Part shown: piece after piece, positions 9,638 to 18,378 of the stretch | How positions within the stretch are numbered: the stretch's first letter is position 1 | How the letters are laid out: the number at the start of each line of letters is the position of its first letter | From: Sagittula salina | GTDB taxonomy: Bacteria; Pseudomonadota; Alphaproteobacteria; Rhodobacterales; Rhodobacteraceae | Assembly (NCBI RefSeq): GCF_017813235.1 | Contig: NZ_JAGISH010000002.1 | Location: 421,468 to 485,467, forward strand | Direction of reading: 5' to 3' | DNA length: 64,000 bases | The notes under the pieces: generated by a model | Told to the model about the DNA's origin: nothing | The model's database searches: none | The model's input: only the letters and a program-made list of their open reading frames with translations | Position numbers and translations under genes: made by a program

Positions 9638-10288
9638 CTACCCGGAGCGGCCCGGGTCGACGCCGCTGCGTAGTTCCGCGATCACGCGCGCCCATAGTTC
9701 CGGCGGCTGTGCGCCGGGGACCGCATGCTGGCCCGCGACGATGAAGGTCGGCACGGAGGTCACCCCCATGCCGCGCGCCGCCGCATCGCGTTCCACGATC
9801 TCGCGGCGGTCCGAGTCGCTCTCCAGCAGTCGCAGGACCACGCTGGCGTCCATCCCGTTGCTGTCGGCCACATCCGCCAGAACCTCTGCCTGGCCGATGT
9901 CGCGGCCCTCGATGAAATAGGCCCGGAACAGGGCTGAGACGATGGGCGTTTGACACCCTTCCAGTTCGGCCCAGTGGATCAGGCGGTGCGCGTCAATGGT
10001 GTTGGGCGTTCTCGCAATCTGGTCCAGGTTCAGCGTCAGCCCGGCTTTTTCGGCGTGCTCCACGACGGGGGCATAGGCCTCGACCGCGCCCGCCTTGCCG
10101 CCGAACTTGTCCTCCAGATAGGCACGCCGGTCCATGCCGCCCGCAGGCATGGCCGGGTTCAGCATGAAGGGCAGCCAGCGGATCTGGAAGGGATGGTCCG
10201 GGTTCGCCTGCAACGCACGGTCAAGGTAGGCTTTGCCGATGTAGCACCACGGGCAGATCGGGTCCGAAAAGATGTCGAGTCGTGTCAT
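9638..10288 (-). CDS. DsbA-family (FrnE-like) oxidoreductase
   Basis: A 216-residue thioredoxin-fold protein with CPWC at residues 12-15 (MTRLDIFSDPICPWC). A cis-proline segment GVTSVPTF occurs near residue 177. No signal peptide is present, so unlike periplasmic DsbA it acts in the cytoplasm. FrnE/2-hydroxychromene isomerase-like members act in disulfide exchange or glutathione-linked isomerisation; which one cannot be told here. The redox motif is intact. It is the first gene of a minus-strand pair with the MFS exporter. Confidence 0.88.
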   Translation of the reverse strand: MTRLDIFSDPICPWCYIGKAYLDRALQANPDHPFQIRWLPFMLNPAMPAGGMDRRAYLEDKFGGKAGAVEAYAPVVEHAEKAGLTLNLDQIARTPNTIDAHRLIHWAELEGCQTPIVSALFRAYFIEGRDIGQAEVLADVADSNGMDASVVLRLLESDSDRREIVERDAAARGMGVTSVPTFIVAGQHAVPGAQPPELWARVIAELRSGVDPGRSG

Positions 10289-10447
10289 GCGGGCTCCTTG
10301 AATGCCCCGGCCTTAGCACCTTGGCGCGGCAAAGGCGACCGGGCCGCTCTGTGCAATTTCGCGCAGAGGCGGGACCAGAGGGTTCGGAGCGCGGGAAAAC
10401 CGGAGCGGTGGCACCGCCACGCGATGGGCCTGACGAAGTCTGGAATG

Positions 10448-11953
10448 CTAGATCGCGTGGTCGCGCAGCACCTTGCGGATCAGTTTGCCGTTGGGGTTGC
10501 GGGGCAGGGCGTCGACGCGGACCCATGCCTTTGGACACTTGTAGGCGGCGAGGCGCGCGCTGGCCTCCGCCTTCAGGGCTGGTTCGTCCAGTTCGGCTTC
10601 GGCGGTGCAGAAGGCCACAATGATGCGCACGTCGGGTTTGATCTGCACGTCCGTCACGGCCAGTTCCGTCACCCCCGGAAGGACCGCCAGTGCGGCCTCC
10701 ACCTCCAGGGGAGAGACGCGGTAGCCGCCCGCATTCATCATGTCGTCGTCGCGGCCGAGGTAGGTGATCTGACCCTCCGCATCCATCGCGCCCATGTCGC
10801 CGGTCAGGAACCAGTCGCCCGCGAATTTCCGCTTCGTCGCCTCCGGCGCCCCGATGTAGCCAAGCATCAGGCCGGGGTCGCGACGGTCGATGGCGATCAC
10901 GCCGGGGGTGTCGAGGTCGACCGGCGCCCCGTCCGCGACAATCGCCACCCGGCGCCCGACCTGCGGCCGCCCCAGCGTACCGGGGGCCGAGGGGCGCGCG
11001 GGCCCGTTCGACACGAAGGTGGAGCATTCCGACATGCCGTAGGCTTCGAAGATCTCCGTTCCGGTGGCGATGCGCCAGCTTTCGCGGATGGTCTCCGACA
11101 GTTTCTCTCCGGCGGCGAGGCCGTGGCGGAGCTTTGGCATCGCCGGGATGGGGTACTTCAGGACATTACGGTAAACGCCCGGCGCGGCTGCGAAAATCGT
11201 CACGTCGTTGCGCTTCATCAGCAGTGCCAGCTGCGCCGGGTCAGTGCCGGCGGCGGGGATCAACGCCGTGGCACCCATGGTCCAGGGGTCCATCAAGCCG
11301 GTGCCCAGCGTGTAGGTCCAGTTGAAAGCGCCAGCGTGCAGAAGCCGGTCCTCCGCCGTCAGGCCATACCAGCCGTCGACCATCATTTGGCGTGCCCAGA
11401 TCGCCCGGTGCGCATGGCCGACCGCGCGCGGGCTGCCGGAGGTGCCGGAGGTGTAGACGATATAGGCCAGGCGTTCGGGGTCGCCCATGGCGTAATCGGC
11501 AGGCGGCAGATCGTGCCAGCCCTCGTAGATCTCCGGCCCCCAAACCGGTATGTCTGTCTGCGGGCAGGCCACCCCGTCGGCGCGCAGGATCGCCGCCGGG
11601 TCCAGATCTGCGACAATCTTTGCCACTTCGCGTTCGGTCAGCTGAGACGACGACGGCACCGGAACCACGCCCGCCGCGATGGCGCCGAGATAGGCGATGG
11701 GAAAATCCACCGTGTTTCCCAGCCGCATCAGCAGGATATCACCGGGCCGCAGCCCCGACTGCAACAGCCCCGCCGCAGTGCCGCGCACCGCCGCCGTCAG
11801 CCGGGCGTAGGACCAGCGCTGCGCCCCGGTGGGCTTCACCACCGAGAGCGCTATCTTGTCGGGAACCCGTTCCCCCGCCGCCAGCACATGAGCGGCAAGG
11901 TTGAAGGGCGCGGGGCAGGGCGCAAAGGCGCCTTCGTCGAAGATCGCTTTCAT
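10448..11953 (-). CDS. AMP-forming acyl-CoA synthetase (benzoate-CoA ligase-like)
   Basis: A 501-residue adenylate-forming enzyme that would activate a carboxylic acid with ATP and CoA. The P-loop-like motif YTSGTSGSPRAVGH starts near residue 167, YGMSE follows near 308, and TGDMG and KCPKAWVRVDALPRNPNGK lie in the C-terminal domain, including the catalytic lysine region. Length and motif order match benzoate-CoA ligase-like short synthetases. It faces left and is divergent from the XRE-cupin regulator, which may control it. Substrate is not determined; aromatic and short-chain acids are the family's usual ones. Confidence 0.85.
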   Translation of the reverse strand: MKAIFDEGAFAPCPAPFNLAAHVLAAGERVPDKIALSVVKPTGAQRWSYARLTAAVRGTAAGLLQSGLRPGDILLMRLGNTVDFPIAYLGAIAAGVVPVPSSSQLTEREVAKIVADLDPAAILRADGVACPQTDIPVWGPEIYEGWHDLPPADYAMGDPERLAYIVYTSGTSGSPRAVGHAHRAIWARQMMVDGWYGLTAEDRLLHAGAFNWTYTLGTGLMDPWTMGATALIPAAGTDPAQLALLMKRNDVTIFAAAPGVYRNVLKYPIPAMPKLRHGLAAGEKLSETIRESWRIATGTEIFEAYGMSECSTFVSNGPARPSAPGTLGRPQVGRRVAIVADGAPVDLDTPGVIAIDRRDPGLMLGYIGAPEATKRKFAGDWFLTGDMGAMDAEGQITYLGRDDDMMNAGGYRVSPLEVEAALAVLPGVTELAVTDVQIKPDVRIIVAFCTAEAELDEPALKAEASARLAAYKCPKAWVRVDALPRNPNGKLIRKVLRDHAI

Positions 11954-12064
11954 GGAGGCAGGCTTATGCCGTCCTGCGATGATTTGAAACGGTTTTTACT
12001 GAGGTCGCTTGCCCCTCGCGGGACCGCTGGACAGCCCTGCGGGTGCAGCCTATAGAAATCCGCC

Positions 12065-12685
12065 ATGACCCAGGATCCCAAGAACCTTATCCGTCTCGCA
12101 CGCGAAAGCGGCGAGGACACGCCCGCCGAACCACTCGACCTCGGGCTTCGGGTGCGCGAGTTGCGCAAGGAAAAGGACTGGACCCTCGAACAGGCGGCCA
12201 GGAAGGCGGGGCTGGCGCGCTCCACGCTCTCGAAGATCGAGAACGGACAGATGTCGCCCACCTATGACGCGCTGAAGAAGCTGGCGATCGGGCTGGAAAT
12301 CTCTGTCCCGCAGCTGTTCACGCCCCCGGCGGAACGTCAGGTCAACGGCCGCATGGCTGTGACCCGGATGGGAGAGGGCAAACCACAGGCCACCACGACC
12401 TATGAACACGACCTGCTGGCCGAAACCCTGACCCGCAAGAAGATGCTGCCTTATCGTGCGCGGGTGCGGGCGCGGTCGGTGGAGGAATTCGACGGCTGGG
12501 TGCGCCACGACGGGGAAGAATTCCTTTATGTCCTCACCGGGGTCATAAAGCTCTATACCGAGTTCTACGAACCCATCGAAATGAAGCGCGGCGACAGCGC
12601 CTATTACGACGCGGCCATGGGGCACAACGTCGTCTCAGTCTCGCCCGAAGACGCCACGATCCTCTGGGTGACGTCGCTGCTCTGA
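12065..12685 (+). CDS. XRE-family regulator with C-terminal cupin domain
   Basis: A 206-residue DNA-binding protein. A lambda-repressor-type helix-turn-helix occupies about residues 27-85 (LRVRELRKEKDWTLEQAARK, then LARSTLSKIENGQMSPT), and a cupin beta-barrel fills the C-terminal ~90 residues (HDGEEFLYVLTGVIKLYTEF). Such regulators usually sense a small ligand through the cupin. It is divergent from the acyl-CoA synthetase with ~110 bases between starts, so local regulation is plausible but inferred. The gene is intact. Confidence 0.87.
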   Translation: MTQDPKNLIRLARESGEDTPAEPLDLGLRVRELRKEKDWTLEQAARKAGLARSTLSKIENGQMSPTYDALKKLAIGLEISVPQLFTPPAERQVNGRMAVTRMGEGKPQATTTYEHDLLAETLTRKKMLPYRARVRARSVEEFDGWVRHDGEEFLYVLTGVIKLYTEFYEPIEMKRGDSAYYDAAMGHNVVSVSPEDATILWVTSLL

Positions 12686-12783
12686 CGGGTCCGCGCCGGT
12701 TCATGGGTTGACCTTGGCGTAAAAACGTCAATCTTGTTGCCCCGAATGCCCGCAGGCGCCGCCGCGGGCCAAGGGGAGCTTTC

Positions 12784-13557
12784 ATGTCACCACTCGTCAT
12801 CGCCATTCTGGGCGGCACCGTCGCAGCCATCGCCACCACCGCAGGGGCCATCCCGGCCGTGGTCGGCAAGCGTATGAGCCGTGGCACATCGGACATGATG
12901 CTGGGCTTTGCGGCTGGGGTGATGCTGTCAGCGGCGTATTTTTCGCTGATCCTGCCGGGTATCGAACGGGCGGAGGAGCAGACCGGATCGGTCTGGATCG
13001 CCGCTGCCATCGCTTCTGCCGGGGTATGCCTCGGTGCGGGCTTTGTCTGGCTGCTGAATGCGAAGATCCCGCATGAACACTTCAAGTCCGGCCCCGAAGG
13101 CGGCGCTGATCAGGCCGCCATCGCGCGCATCTGGCTCTTTATCATCGCCATCGCGATCCATAACTTCCCCGAGGGTTTGTCGATCGGTGTGGCTTTCGGC
13201 GTCGATCAGGCAAAGGGCCTGTCGGTGATGACCGGCATTTCGCTGCAGGACATCCCCGAGGGGCTGGCGGTGGCCGTGGCGCTCATGGGGCTGGGCTATT
13301 CAAAGTGGAACGCGCTGGCGGTCACGGCGATGACCGGCGCGGTGGAGATCCTCGGGGCTTTCGTTGGCGCGGCGGCTGTCTCCGTTTCCGGCGCGCTGCT
13401 GCCATGGGGCCTGACCTTTGCGGCGGGCGCCATGCTTTTCATAATCAGCCACGAAATCGTCCCCGAAACTCACCGCAACGGCCACCAGAACCGGGCCACA
13501 CTGGGCTTCGTCATCGGGCTGGTGCTGATGATGTTTCTCGACGTGACGCTGGGCTGA
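12784..13557 (+). CDS. ZIP-family metal transporter
   Basis: A 257-residue inner-membrane protein with about eight hydrophobic segments, beginning MSPLVIAILGGTVAAIATTA. Two metal-site motifs of the ZIP family are intact: HNFPEGLSIG starting at residue 126 and the following LQDIPEGLAVAVAL. A late HEIVPETHRNGHQ also matches. It would import zinc, iron or manganese. A GGGGAGC ribosome site precedes the ATG. No metal-responsive operator is obvious upstream. Confidence 0.9.
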   Translation: MSPLVIAILGGTVAAIATTAGAIPAVVGKRMSRGTSDMMLGFAAGVMLSAAYFSLILPGIERAEEQTGSVWIAAAIASAGVCLGAGFVWLLNAKIPHEHFKSGPEGGADQAAIARIWLFIIAIAIHNFPEGLSIGVAFGVDQAKGLSVMTGISLQDIPEGLAVAVALMGLGYSKWNALAVTAMTGAVEILGAFVGAAAVSVSGALLPWGLTFAAGAMLFIISHEIVPETHRNGHQNRATLGFVIGLVLMMFLDVTLG

Positions 13558-13679
13558 CAGAGCCCGGCGCAGGGCGACCGGGAGGCCAGGGGCTTCCCGG
13601 TGCGTGCAAAGCGCATGAAACGGGTATCAGGCGCGGGCGGGGCGTGGCACTCAGGCATCGCGTCAATACAGGAAGACCC

Positions 13680-14594
13680 GTGACCCCATCGCGTACCATG
13701 ACAGGCCCGGAATGGGCCATGCTTCTCCTCCTGTCACTCGTCTGGGGCGGCTCCTTTTTCTTCAACCGCGTGGCGCTCGACGGACTGCCCGTGCTCACGG
13801 TGGTTGCCTCTCGCGTGACGCTGGCGGCGCTGGTGCTGGCCGCCGTGCTGCGCGTCACCAGCCAGCGGATCCCGCGCGAGGGGCGCGTGCTACGCGCCTT
13901 CCTCGTGATGGGGGCCTTCAACAACGCGCTGCCATTCGCGCTGATCGTCTGGGGGCAGAGCCACATCGCCTCCGGCGTGGCGTCGATCCTCAACGCCTCC
14001 ACACCGTTCTGGACGGTGATCTTCGCACACCTCCTGACCCAGGACGAAAAACTGACGCCGCTGAAGTTCGGCGGCGTCCTGGTGGGTCTTTCAGGCGTGG
14101 CGGTGATGATCGGCGGCGGTGCGGTGGCCGGGTTCGGCACGCATGTGACGGCCATGCTGGCCTGCCTCTCGGCCGCGATCTGCTATGCTTTGGCGGGCAT
14201 CTACGGCAAACGCTTTGCCGCGATGAAGGTGCCGCCCATGGTGACGGCCACCGGGCAGATAACCGCCTCTGCTCTGATCCTTGCGCCGCTGGCGTTGGTC
14301 ATGGACCGGCCATGGACGCTCCCTGTGCCGTCTTTGGCGGTCGTCAGCGCGGTGCTGGGGGTGGCGGTGCTGTCAACGGCGCTGGCCTACGTGCTCTACT
14401 TCCGCATCCTGTCCACGGCGGGGGCGACGAATATCGCGCTGGTGACCTTTCTCGTGCCGGTCTCCGCAATCCTGCTGGGCACGCTGATCCTGAACGAAGT
14501 CCTCCTGCCACGCCACCTGGGCGGTATGGCGCTGATCGCGCTTGGGTTGTCGGGCATTGATGGGCGGCTATGGCGGCGTTGGCGACCGACATGA
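13680..14594 (+). CDS. EamA-family (DMT) permease
   Basis: A 304-residue drug/metabolite transporter with ten hydrophobic helices in two EamA repeats; the first starts near WAMLLLLSLVWGGSFFFNRVA. The GTG at 13680 is chosen for its AGGAAG site at 13670-13675, with an ATG at 13698 as the alternative. The upstream open frame from 13305 overlaps the ZIP gene and is a shadow. The protein ends in a short basic tail (RLWRRWRPT). Substrate is unknown. It lies 122 bases after the ZIP gene and is followed by an insertion-sequence graveyard. Confidence 0.85.
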   Translation: MTPSRTMTGPEWAMLLLLSLVWGGSFFFNRVALDGLPVLTVVASRVTLAALVLAAVLRVTSQRIPREGRVLRAFLVMGAFNNALPFALIVWGQSHIASGVASILNASTPFWTVIFAHLLTQDEKLTPLKFGGVLVGLSGVAVMIGGGAVAGFGTHVTAMLACLSAAICYALAGIYGKRFAAMKVPPMVTATGQITASALILAPLALVMDRPWTLPVPSLAVVSAVLGVAVLSTALAYVLYFRILSTAGATNIALVTFLVPVSAILLGTLILNEVLLPRHLGGMALIALGLSGIDGRLWRRWRPT

Positions 14595-14747
14595 TGCGGC
14601 GGGTAGGAGAAAGGCCCCTGCGATCCGGGAGGCATTTCGGGTTACAGGGCACGAGCGGCGAGTTTTCCGTCGCTCGTTTCGATGGCGCGCTATCGGCCTT
14701 GCAGCGCGCCGCACATCGCAGGGCCGTGAAATAGCCAAGGCCGATAG

Positions 14748-14900
14748 AGGATCCTCGGAGGGATTTGGGACACGCGGTCGATCGTGCCGGCCTTGGACCT
14801 GTCGGGAGAGGATCTGAGCCTCGCCCAAGAGAATGACCGGATTCGTCGTGCCAGCCGCATTCTCAAGGAGGAGAGTGACATCCGCAAAAGGCCAAGGTGT
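14748..14900 (+). pseudogene. Possible IS3-family OrfA remnant
   Basis: In the frame open from 14748, the translation runs W-DTRS...ALDLSGEDLSLAQENDR then IRRASRILKEES. This resembles the end of IS3-type OrfA, where a W..Q...D.G stretch is followed by a coiled-coil LE(K/R)ENRELR.A.EIL...S. No start codon, ribosome site or partner orfB survives. The match is by eye and short, so this is tentative. Confidence 0.3.
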
Positions 14901-14962
14901 CCTATGCGCGCCGGCGATCTGGGTATCCAACAACGGCTTTTACGATTCGCCTACACTCGGCG

Positions 14963-15401
14963 TCAGGCTGCAAAGGCCCTGTCGCCTCGAACGAAAGGTG
15001 GCTCAAACGTGCACTTGGAACGGCATGAAAATGCGGCAGGTCCAGCCATCGCGGCACGTAGGCGTCTCTCCTGCGCTCCCCAGCCGACAAAGGAGTGTTT
15101 TGCGGGCTCTGGCTCAATGCCATAGTTGGCCATAGTTGCCGCAGTCTGGGTCGCAGCAGCAGTTGAGATTCGTGTCGCCTGACGGAGGTATATCTGCGTG
15201 GGTGTAAAGGTATTGAGGCTCTCCCTCTGGTGCGGTCCCTTCGTCCGGTTGGTCAACAACTCCCGCGCCTCCTGAAATGGCCTTGTCGGATAATCCCGAA
15301 ATAATTTGCGCCGATGGAAGTGCGCCGCGCGGGAAATTCGAATTTCCCGGCAATTGCTCCTCGGAACACGGGTTTTGGCCGAAACCGGGCCGTACGTACA
15401 A
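14963..15401 (-). pseudogene. Frameshifted zinc-ribbon protein fragment, probably transposase-derived
   Basis: Two minus-strand frames join if a perfect 10-bp tandem duplication (GCCATAGTTG at 15119-15128 and 15129-15138) is collapsed to one copy. The restored reading has CCCDPDCGNYG followed by IEPEPAKHSFVGWGAQERRL and later a second cysteine pair (FSCRSKC). A CxxxxC-NYG..P..F.G..A..R layout with a later C..C pair recalls zinc-ribbon N-termini of certain alphaproteobacterial transposase-like proteins. As it stands the frame stops three codons after the duplication. Intact length would be about 142 residues. Confidence 0.4.
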
Positions 15402-15533
15402 AAGCCTGCCGACCTCTCGGTCGCCAGGCTTCAGGACGTGTACGCGATTGTTCGGAATGGCACCCGATCTTGAGGGGCCCCTTATTTGTTCCCGGTGCCG
15501 CGATGGTTTACCGCTCGGTCGGCAACCCTCGGG

Positions 15534-16826
15534 TCATCTTTCGGGCAAAAGCCCCCGGGGAGAGAACCGCAAGACCAGAAGCAGGATAACGCCCATGGTC
15601 AGCAGCCGCATGTGCTGCACGGAACCCAGCAGATGATCCTTCAGCCACGACCCGTCGGACATGCCGGAGGTCGCCACCTGCATCACGGCTTGACCCAGCG
15701 GTTCCACCTGGACCCAGAAGAACCAGATCAGCATCCCGCCGAGGATCGCGCCGAGGTTGTTGCCGGAGCCGCCGACGATCACCATGACCCAGATCAGGAA
15801 AGTGTAGCGCAGCGGCTGATAGGTCGTCGGCACCAACTGGCCGTCGAGCGTGGTCATCATCGCCCCGGCAATGCCGCAGATTGCAGAGCCCAGCACGAAG
15901 ACCTGAAGATGGCGGAAGGTCACGTCCTTGCCCATCGCCCGCGCCGCCGTTTCATTATCACGGATGGCCCGCATCATGCGGCCCCACGGCGATTTAAGCG
16001 CGAGTTGCGCCAGAACCAGCAGAACCACGAGCACCACGGCGAACATCAGAGAATAGCCGATCTTGACGTAAAGCGTCGAGGCCGTCGCCGGATCGAGACC
16101 CCAGTGCGCGGCCGAGGTCACGAAATCGGTATCGGCCTGCAGGTCGGTCTCATAGGGCATCGGCCGAGGCAGGCCGTTGACGTTCTTGACGCCCCGCGAC
16201 AGCCACTCCTCGTTCTTCAATACGGCGATGACGATTTCCGAGATCCCCAGCGTCGCGATGGCGAGATAGTCCGAGCGCAGCCCCAGAGCCGTCTTGCCGA
16301 TCACCCAGGCCGCACCCGCAGCCAGCAGGCCGCCCACGGGCCAGGCCAGCACCACCGGCAGGCCCAATCCGCCAAGAAAGCCCGTCACTGCCGGGTTCAC
16401 CGCTTCGATGGCGTTCACGGCGTCGTCGCGGACCCAGCGGTACAGGATGAAACCAGCGATCAACAGCAGCGCCATGGCCCAGCCCATCCGCGTCTTTTTC
16501 CAAACCAGGGCAGAGACGGCGATGATCGCAGCCCCCAGCACCAGCGCGAACAACGCGCGCGGGCCACCGGCGGCCCAGGCTTCCGGTACGGGGGCGACGG
16601 AGGTCAGCACCACTGCCAGTCCGCCCAGCGCGACAAAGCCCATGACGCCGACGTTGAACAACCCGGCTATGCCCCATTGCAGGTTCACCCCCAGCGCCAT
16701 CACGGCACTGACCAGCCCCATGTTCAGGATCACCAGTGCGGTGTTCCAGCTTTGCAGCAGGCCGGTGCCCACGATCAGCACCGCCACCAGCGCGAACAGC
16801 GCGTAAGTCTTCAGCGTCTGGTTCAT
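15534..16826 (-). CDS. livM: Branched-chain amino acid ABC transporter permease (LivM-type)
   Basis: A 430-residue inner-membrane permease of the hydrophobic amino acid (HAAT) uptake family. About ten hydrophobic segments are visible, with the LivM-type EAA-like loop RAIRDNETAARAMGKDV near residue 290. Its length is close to that of E. coli LivM. It is the last gene of the minus-strand operon and overlaps the preceding livH by 4 bases, so translation is probably coupled. The exact substrate may be branched-chain amino acids, amides or urea; the binding protein at 20361-21530 would decide it. Confidence 0.9.
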   Translation of the reverse strand: MNQTLKTYALFALVAVLIVGTGLLQSWNTALVILNMGLVSAVMALGVNLQWGIAGLFNVGVMGFVALGGLAVVLTSVAPVPEAWAAGGPRALFALVLGAAIIAVSALVWKKTRMGWAMALLLIAGFILYRWVRDDAVNAIEAVNPAVTGFLGGLGLPVVLAWPVGGLLAAGAAWVIGKTALGLRSDYLAIATLGISEIVIAVLKNEEWLSRGVKNVNGLPRPMPYETDLQADTDFVTSAAHWGLDPATASTLYVKIGYSLMFAVVLVVLLVLAQLALKSPWGRMMRAIRDNETAARAMGKDVTFRHLQVFVLGSAICGIAGAMMTTLDGQLVPTTYQPLRYTFLIWVMVIVGGSGNNLGAILGGMLIWFFWVQVEPLGQAVMQVATSGMSDGSWLKDHLLGSVQHMRLLTMGVILLLVLRFSPRGLLPER

Positions 16827-17836
16827 ACCGATTTCCCCTTGAACAGACCCGTGGGCTTGAACAGCAGCACGATGACGAGGATCATGAAGCTGACGGCGAA
16901 CTTGTATTCCGTCGCCAGAAGCTGAACGAGGCTGTCGGGCGCCAGGGCGTCGGGCAGCAGATAGCCCAGCACTTTTTTCCAGGCATAGGTGATCCCGACC
17001 TCGGAAAACGCGATGACGAAACCGCCCGCGATTGCCCCCAGCGGATTGCCCAGGCCACCAACGATGGCGGCGGCAAAGATCGGCAGAAGCAGCTGGAAGT
17101 AGGTGAAGGGCTTGTAGGACTTGTCGAGCCCGTAAAGCACGCCCGCGATAGTGATCAGCCCCGCCACGATGATCCAGGTCACCACGACCACGCGTTCGGG
17201 GCTGATGCCCGACAGCAGCGCCAGATCCTCGTTGTCCGAGTAGGCGCGCATCGACTTGCCCGTGCGCGTATGATTGAGAAAGCGGAACAGCGCCACGACC
17301 ACGATCACCGCAGTCACCACGGTCAGCACCTCGGTCGTTTTGAGGCCAAGCCCCTCGCTGAGGCCGGTGGCACGCTTGAAGTCACCCGCCGAGATGATGA
17401 AGCGTTCGCCGTCGGCAAAGCGGATGTCATCGGTGCCGAGCACGAAGCGCGTCAGCCCGTTGTAAATGAACATCACGCCGATGGAGACCATGACGAAGAT
17501 GATCGGCTTGGCCTTCTGGCCCCGGTAGAAACGGTAGACGGCGCGATCGGTGAACAGTACCAGCGCCGCCGTGCCCGCGATGCCGAAGGGCACCGCCAGC
17601 AGCGCCGTCGGCAACGGTCCGAGGCTGACGCCCCACGACTGAAGCAGCCAGGTGACGAGGATCGTCACCATGGTGCCGAAGGCCATCGTATCGCCATGCG
17701 CAAAGTTCGAGAACCGCAGGATGCCATAGATCATGGTCACCCCCAGCGCCCCGAGCGCCAGCTGGCTGCCATAGGTCATGGCCGGGATCAGCACGAAGTT
17801 GGCCAGCGCCACGATCGCATTGAGAAAATCCATCAC
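16823..17836 (-). CDS. livH: Branched-chain amino acid ABC transporter permease (LivH-type)
   Basis: A 337-residue permease with eight or nine hydrophobic segments, the partner of LivM in the membrane channel. The motif RFSNFAHGDTMAFG near residue 40 and the loop MRAYSDNEDLALLSGI near 190 are typical of LivH. It is slightly longer than most LivH (about 290-310) because of an internal segment around FADGERFIISAGDF. It follows the small secreted protein gene with a 61-base gap and overlaps livM by 4 bases. Confidence 0.9.
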   Translation of the reverse strand: MMDFLNAIVALANFVLIPAMTYGSQLALGALGVTMIYGILRFSNFAHGDTMAFGTMVTILVTWLLQSWGVSLGPLPTALLAVPFGIAGTAALVLFTDRAVYRFYRGQKAKPIIFVMVSIGVMFIYNGLTRFVLGTDDIRFADGERFIISAGDFKRATGLSEGLGLKTTEVLTVVTAVIVVVALFRFLNHTRTGKSMRAYSDNEDLALLSGISPERVVVVTWIIVAGLITIAGVLYGLDKSYKPFTYFQLLLPIFAAAIVGGLGNPLGAIAGGFVIAFSEVGITYAWKKVLGYLLPDALAPDSLVQLLATEYKFAVSFMILVIVLLFKPTGLFKGKSV

Positions 17837-17897
17837 AGGTCTCCCCCGTTCACGTCAGTCAGTCCGGTCACTCCCGGCACGGGTCGGGTCGCGCGGT

Positions 17898-18374
17898 TCA
17901 TTCGTCCGCCTCGCAGCGCCCGAGGTAGCTGACCATCATCGGCCCCTCGGCGTAATGCACCGTGTAGCGCGCGTCGCCTTCCGCGCTGACCGTCAGCAGG
18001 TGCCGCGCCTCGAAATCCCCGCCCGAAAGCGACAGCCGCCCGTGATCGCGCGCCCCCACCAGGAAGGTCGTCCCGTCCTCGGCCACGAGGTTGGCCTCCA
18101 CCATCAGCACCTCCGGATCGAGCCCGCCCGCATGCGCATCCAGCATCGCGGGAAAACCGCTGTCCGAACAGGCCTCGTCCTCCAGGCACTCCCGGTCGAA
18201 CTGGCATCCCAGGGAGATGTCCGCCTGCACCGGCGCGGTGGTGACGGTCAGCATCTGCGCGTCTTCCCCGACGTGCTCTCCGTCCGCGTGCTCCGCGGTC
18301 TGGCCATGGGCGGGCAGGGCGATCATCGCCGCCAGAACCACAACTCCCAGCTTCTCTGCTTCGAAAATACTCAA
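17898..18374 (-). CDS. Hypothetical secreted Cys-containing protein inside the liv operon (158 aa)
   Basis: The function is not recognised. The protein has a signal-like segment (LGVVVLAAMIALPAHG), then an acidic exported domain with CQFDRECLEDEACSDSGF and a final YLGRCEADE. Five cysteines suggest disulfides in the periplasm. The TTG at 18374 starts 4 bases after the livF stop codon, which favours coupled translation; GTG and ATG codons further in are alternatives. The first codons overlap a copy of the family's intergenic motif (18351-18377), so the true start is uncertain. Placement between livF and livH makes a role linked to the transporter conceivable but unproven. Confidence 0.6.
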   Translation of the reverse strand: MSIFEAEKLGVVVLAAMIALPAHGQTAEHADGEHVGEDAQMLTVTTAPVQADISLGCQFDRECLEDEACSDSGFPAMLDAHAGGLDPEVLMVEANLVAEDGTTFLVGARDHGRLSLSGGDFEARHLLTVSAEGDARYTVHYAEGPMMVSYLGRCEADE

Positions 18375-18377
18375 ATC
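18351..18377 (-). repeat. Partial copy of the stereotyped intergenic element
   Basis: On the minus strand the bases read GATTTGAGTATTTTCGAAGC then AGAGAAG. This is the hairpin-distal half of the element (compare GAATATTTTACCCAAGAAG at 6216-6240). Here it spans the junction of the livF stop and the following TTG start. Confidence 0.4.
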
Positions 18378-18378
18378 C

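Noticed and set aside
13305..13679. Upstream extension of the EamA frame
   Set aside because: It lies inside the ZIP transporter gene in another frame. The GTG at 13680 with AGGAAG is the better start.
15486..16925. 479-codon open frame opposite livM
   Set aside because: Histidine/glutamine-rich shadow translation of a permease gene; no ribosome site.
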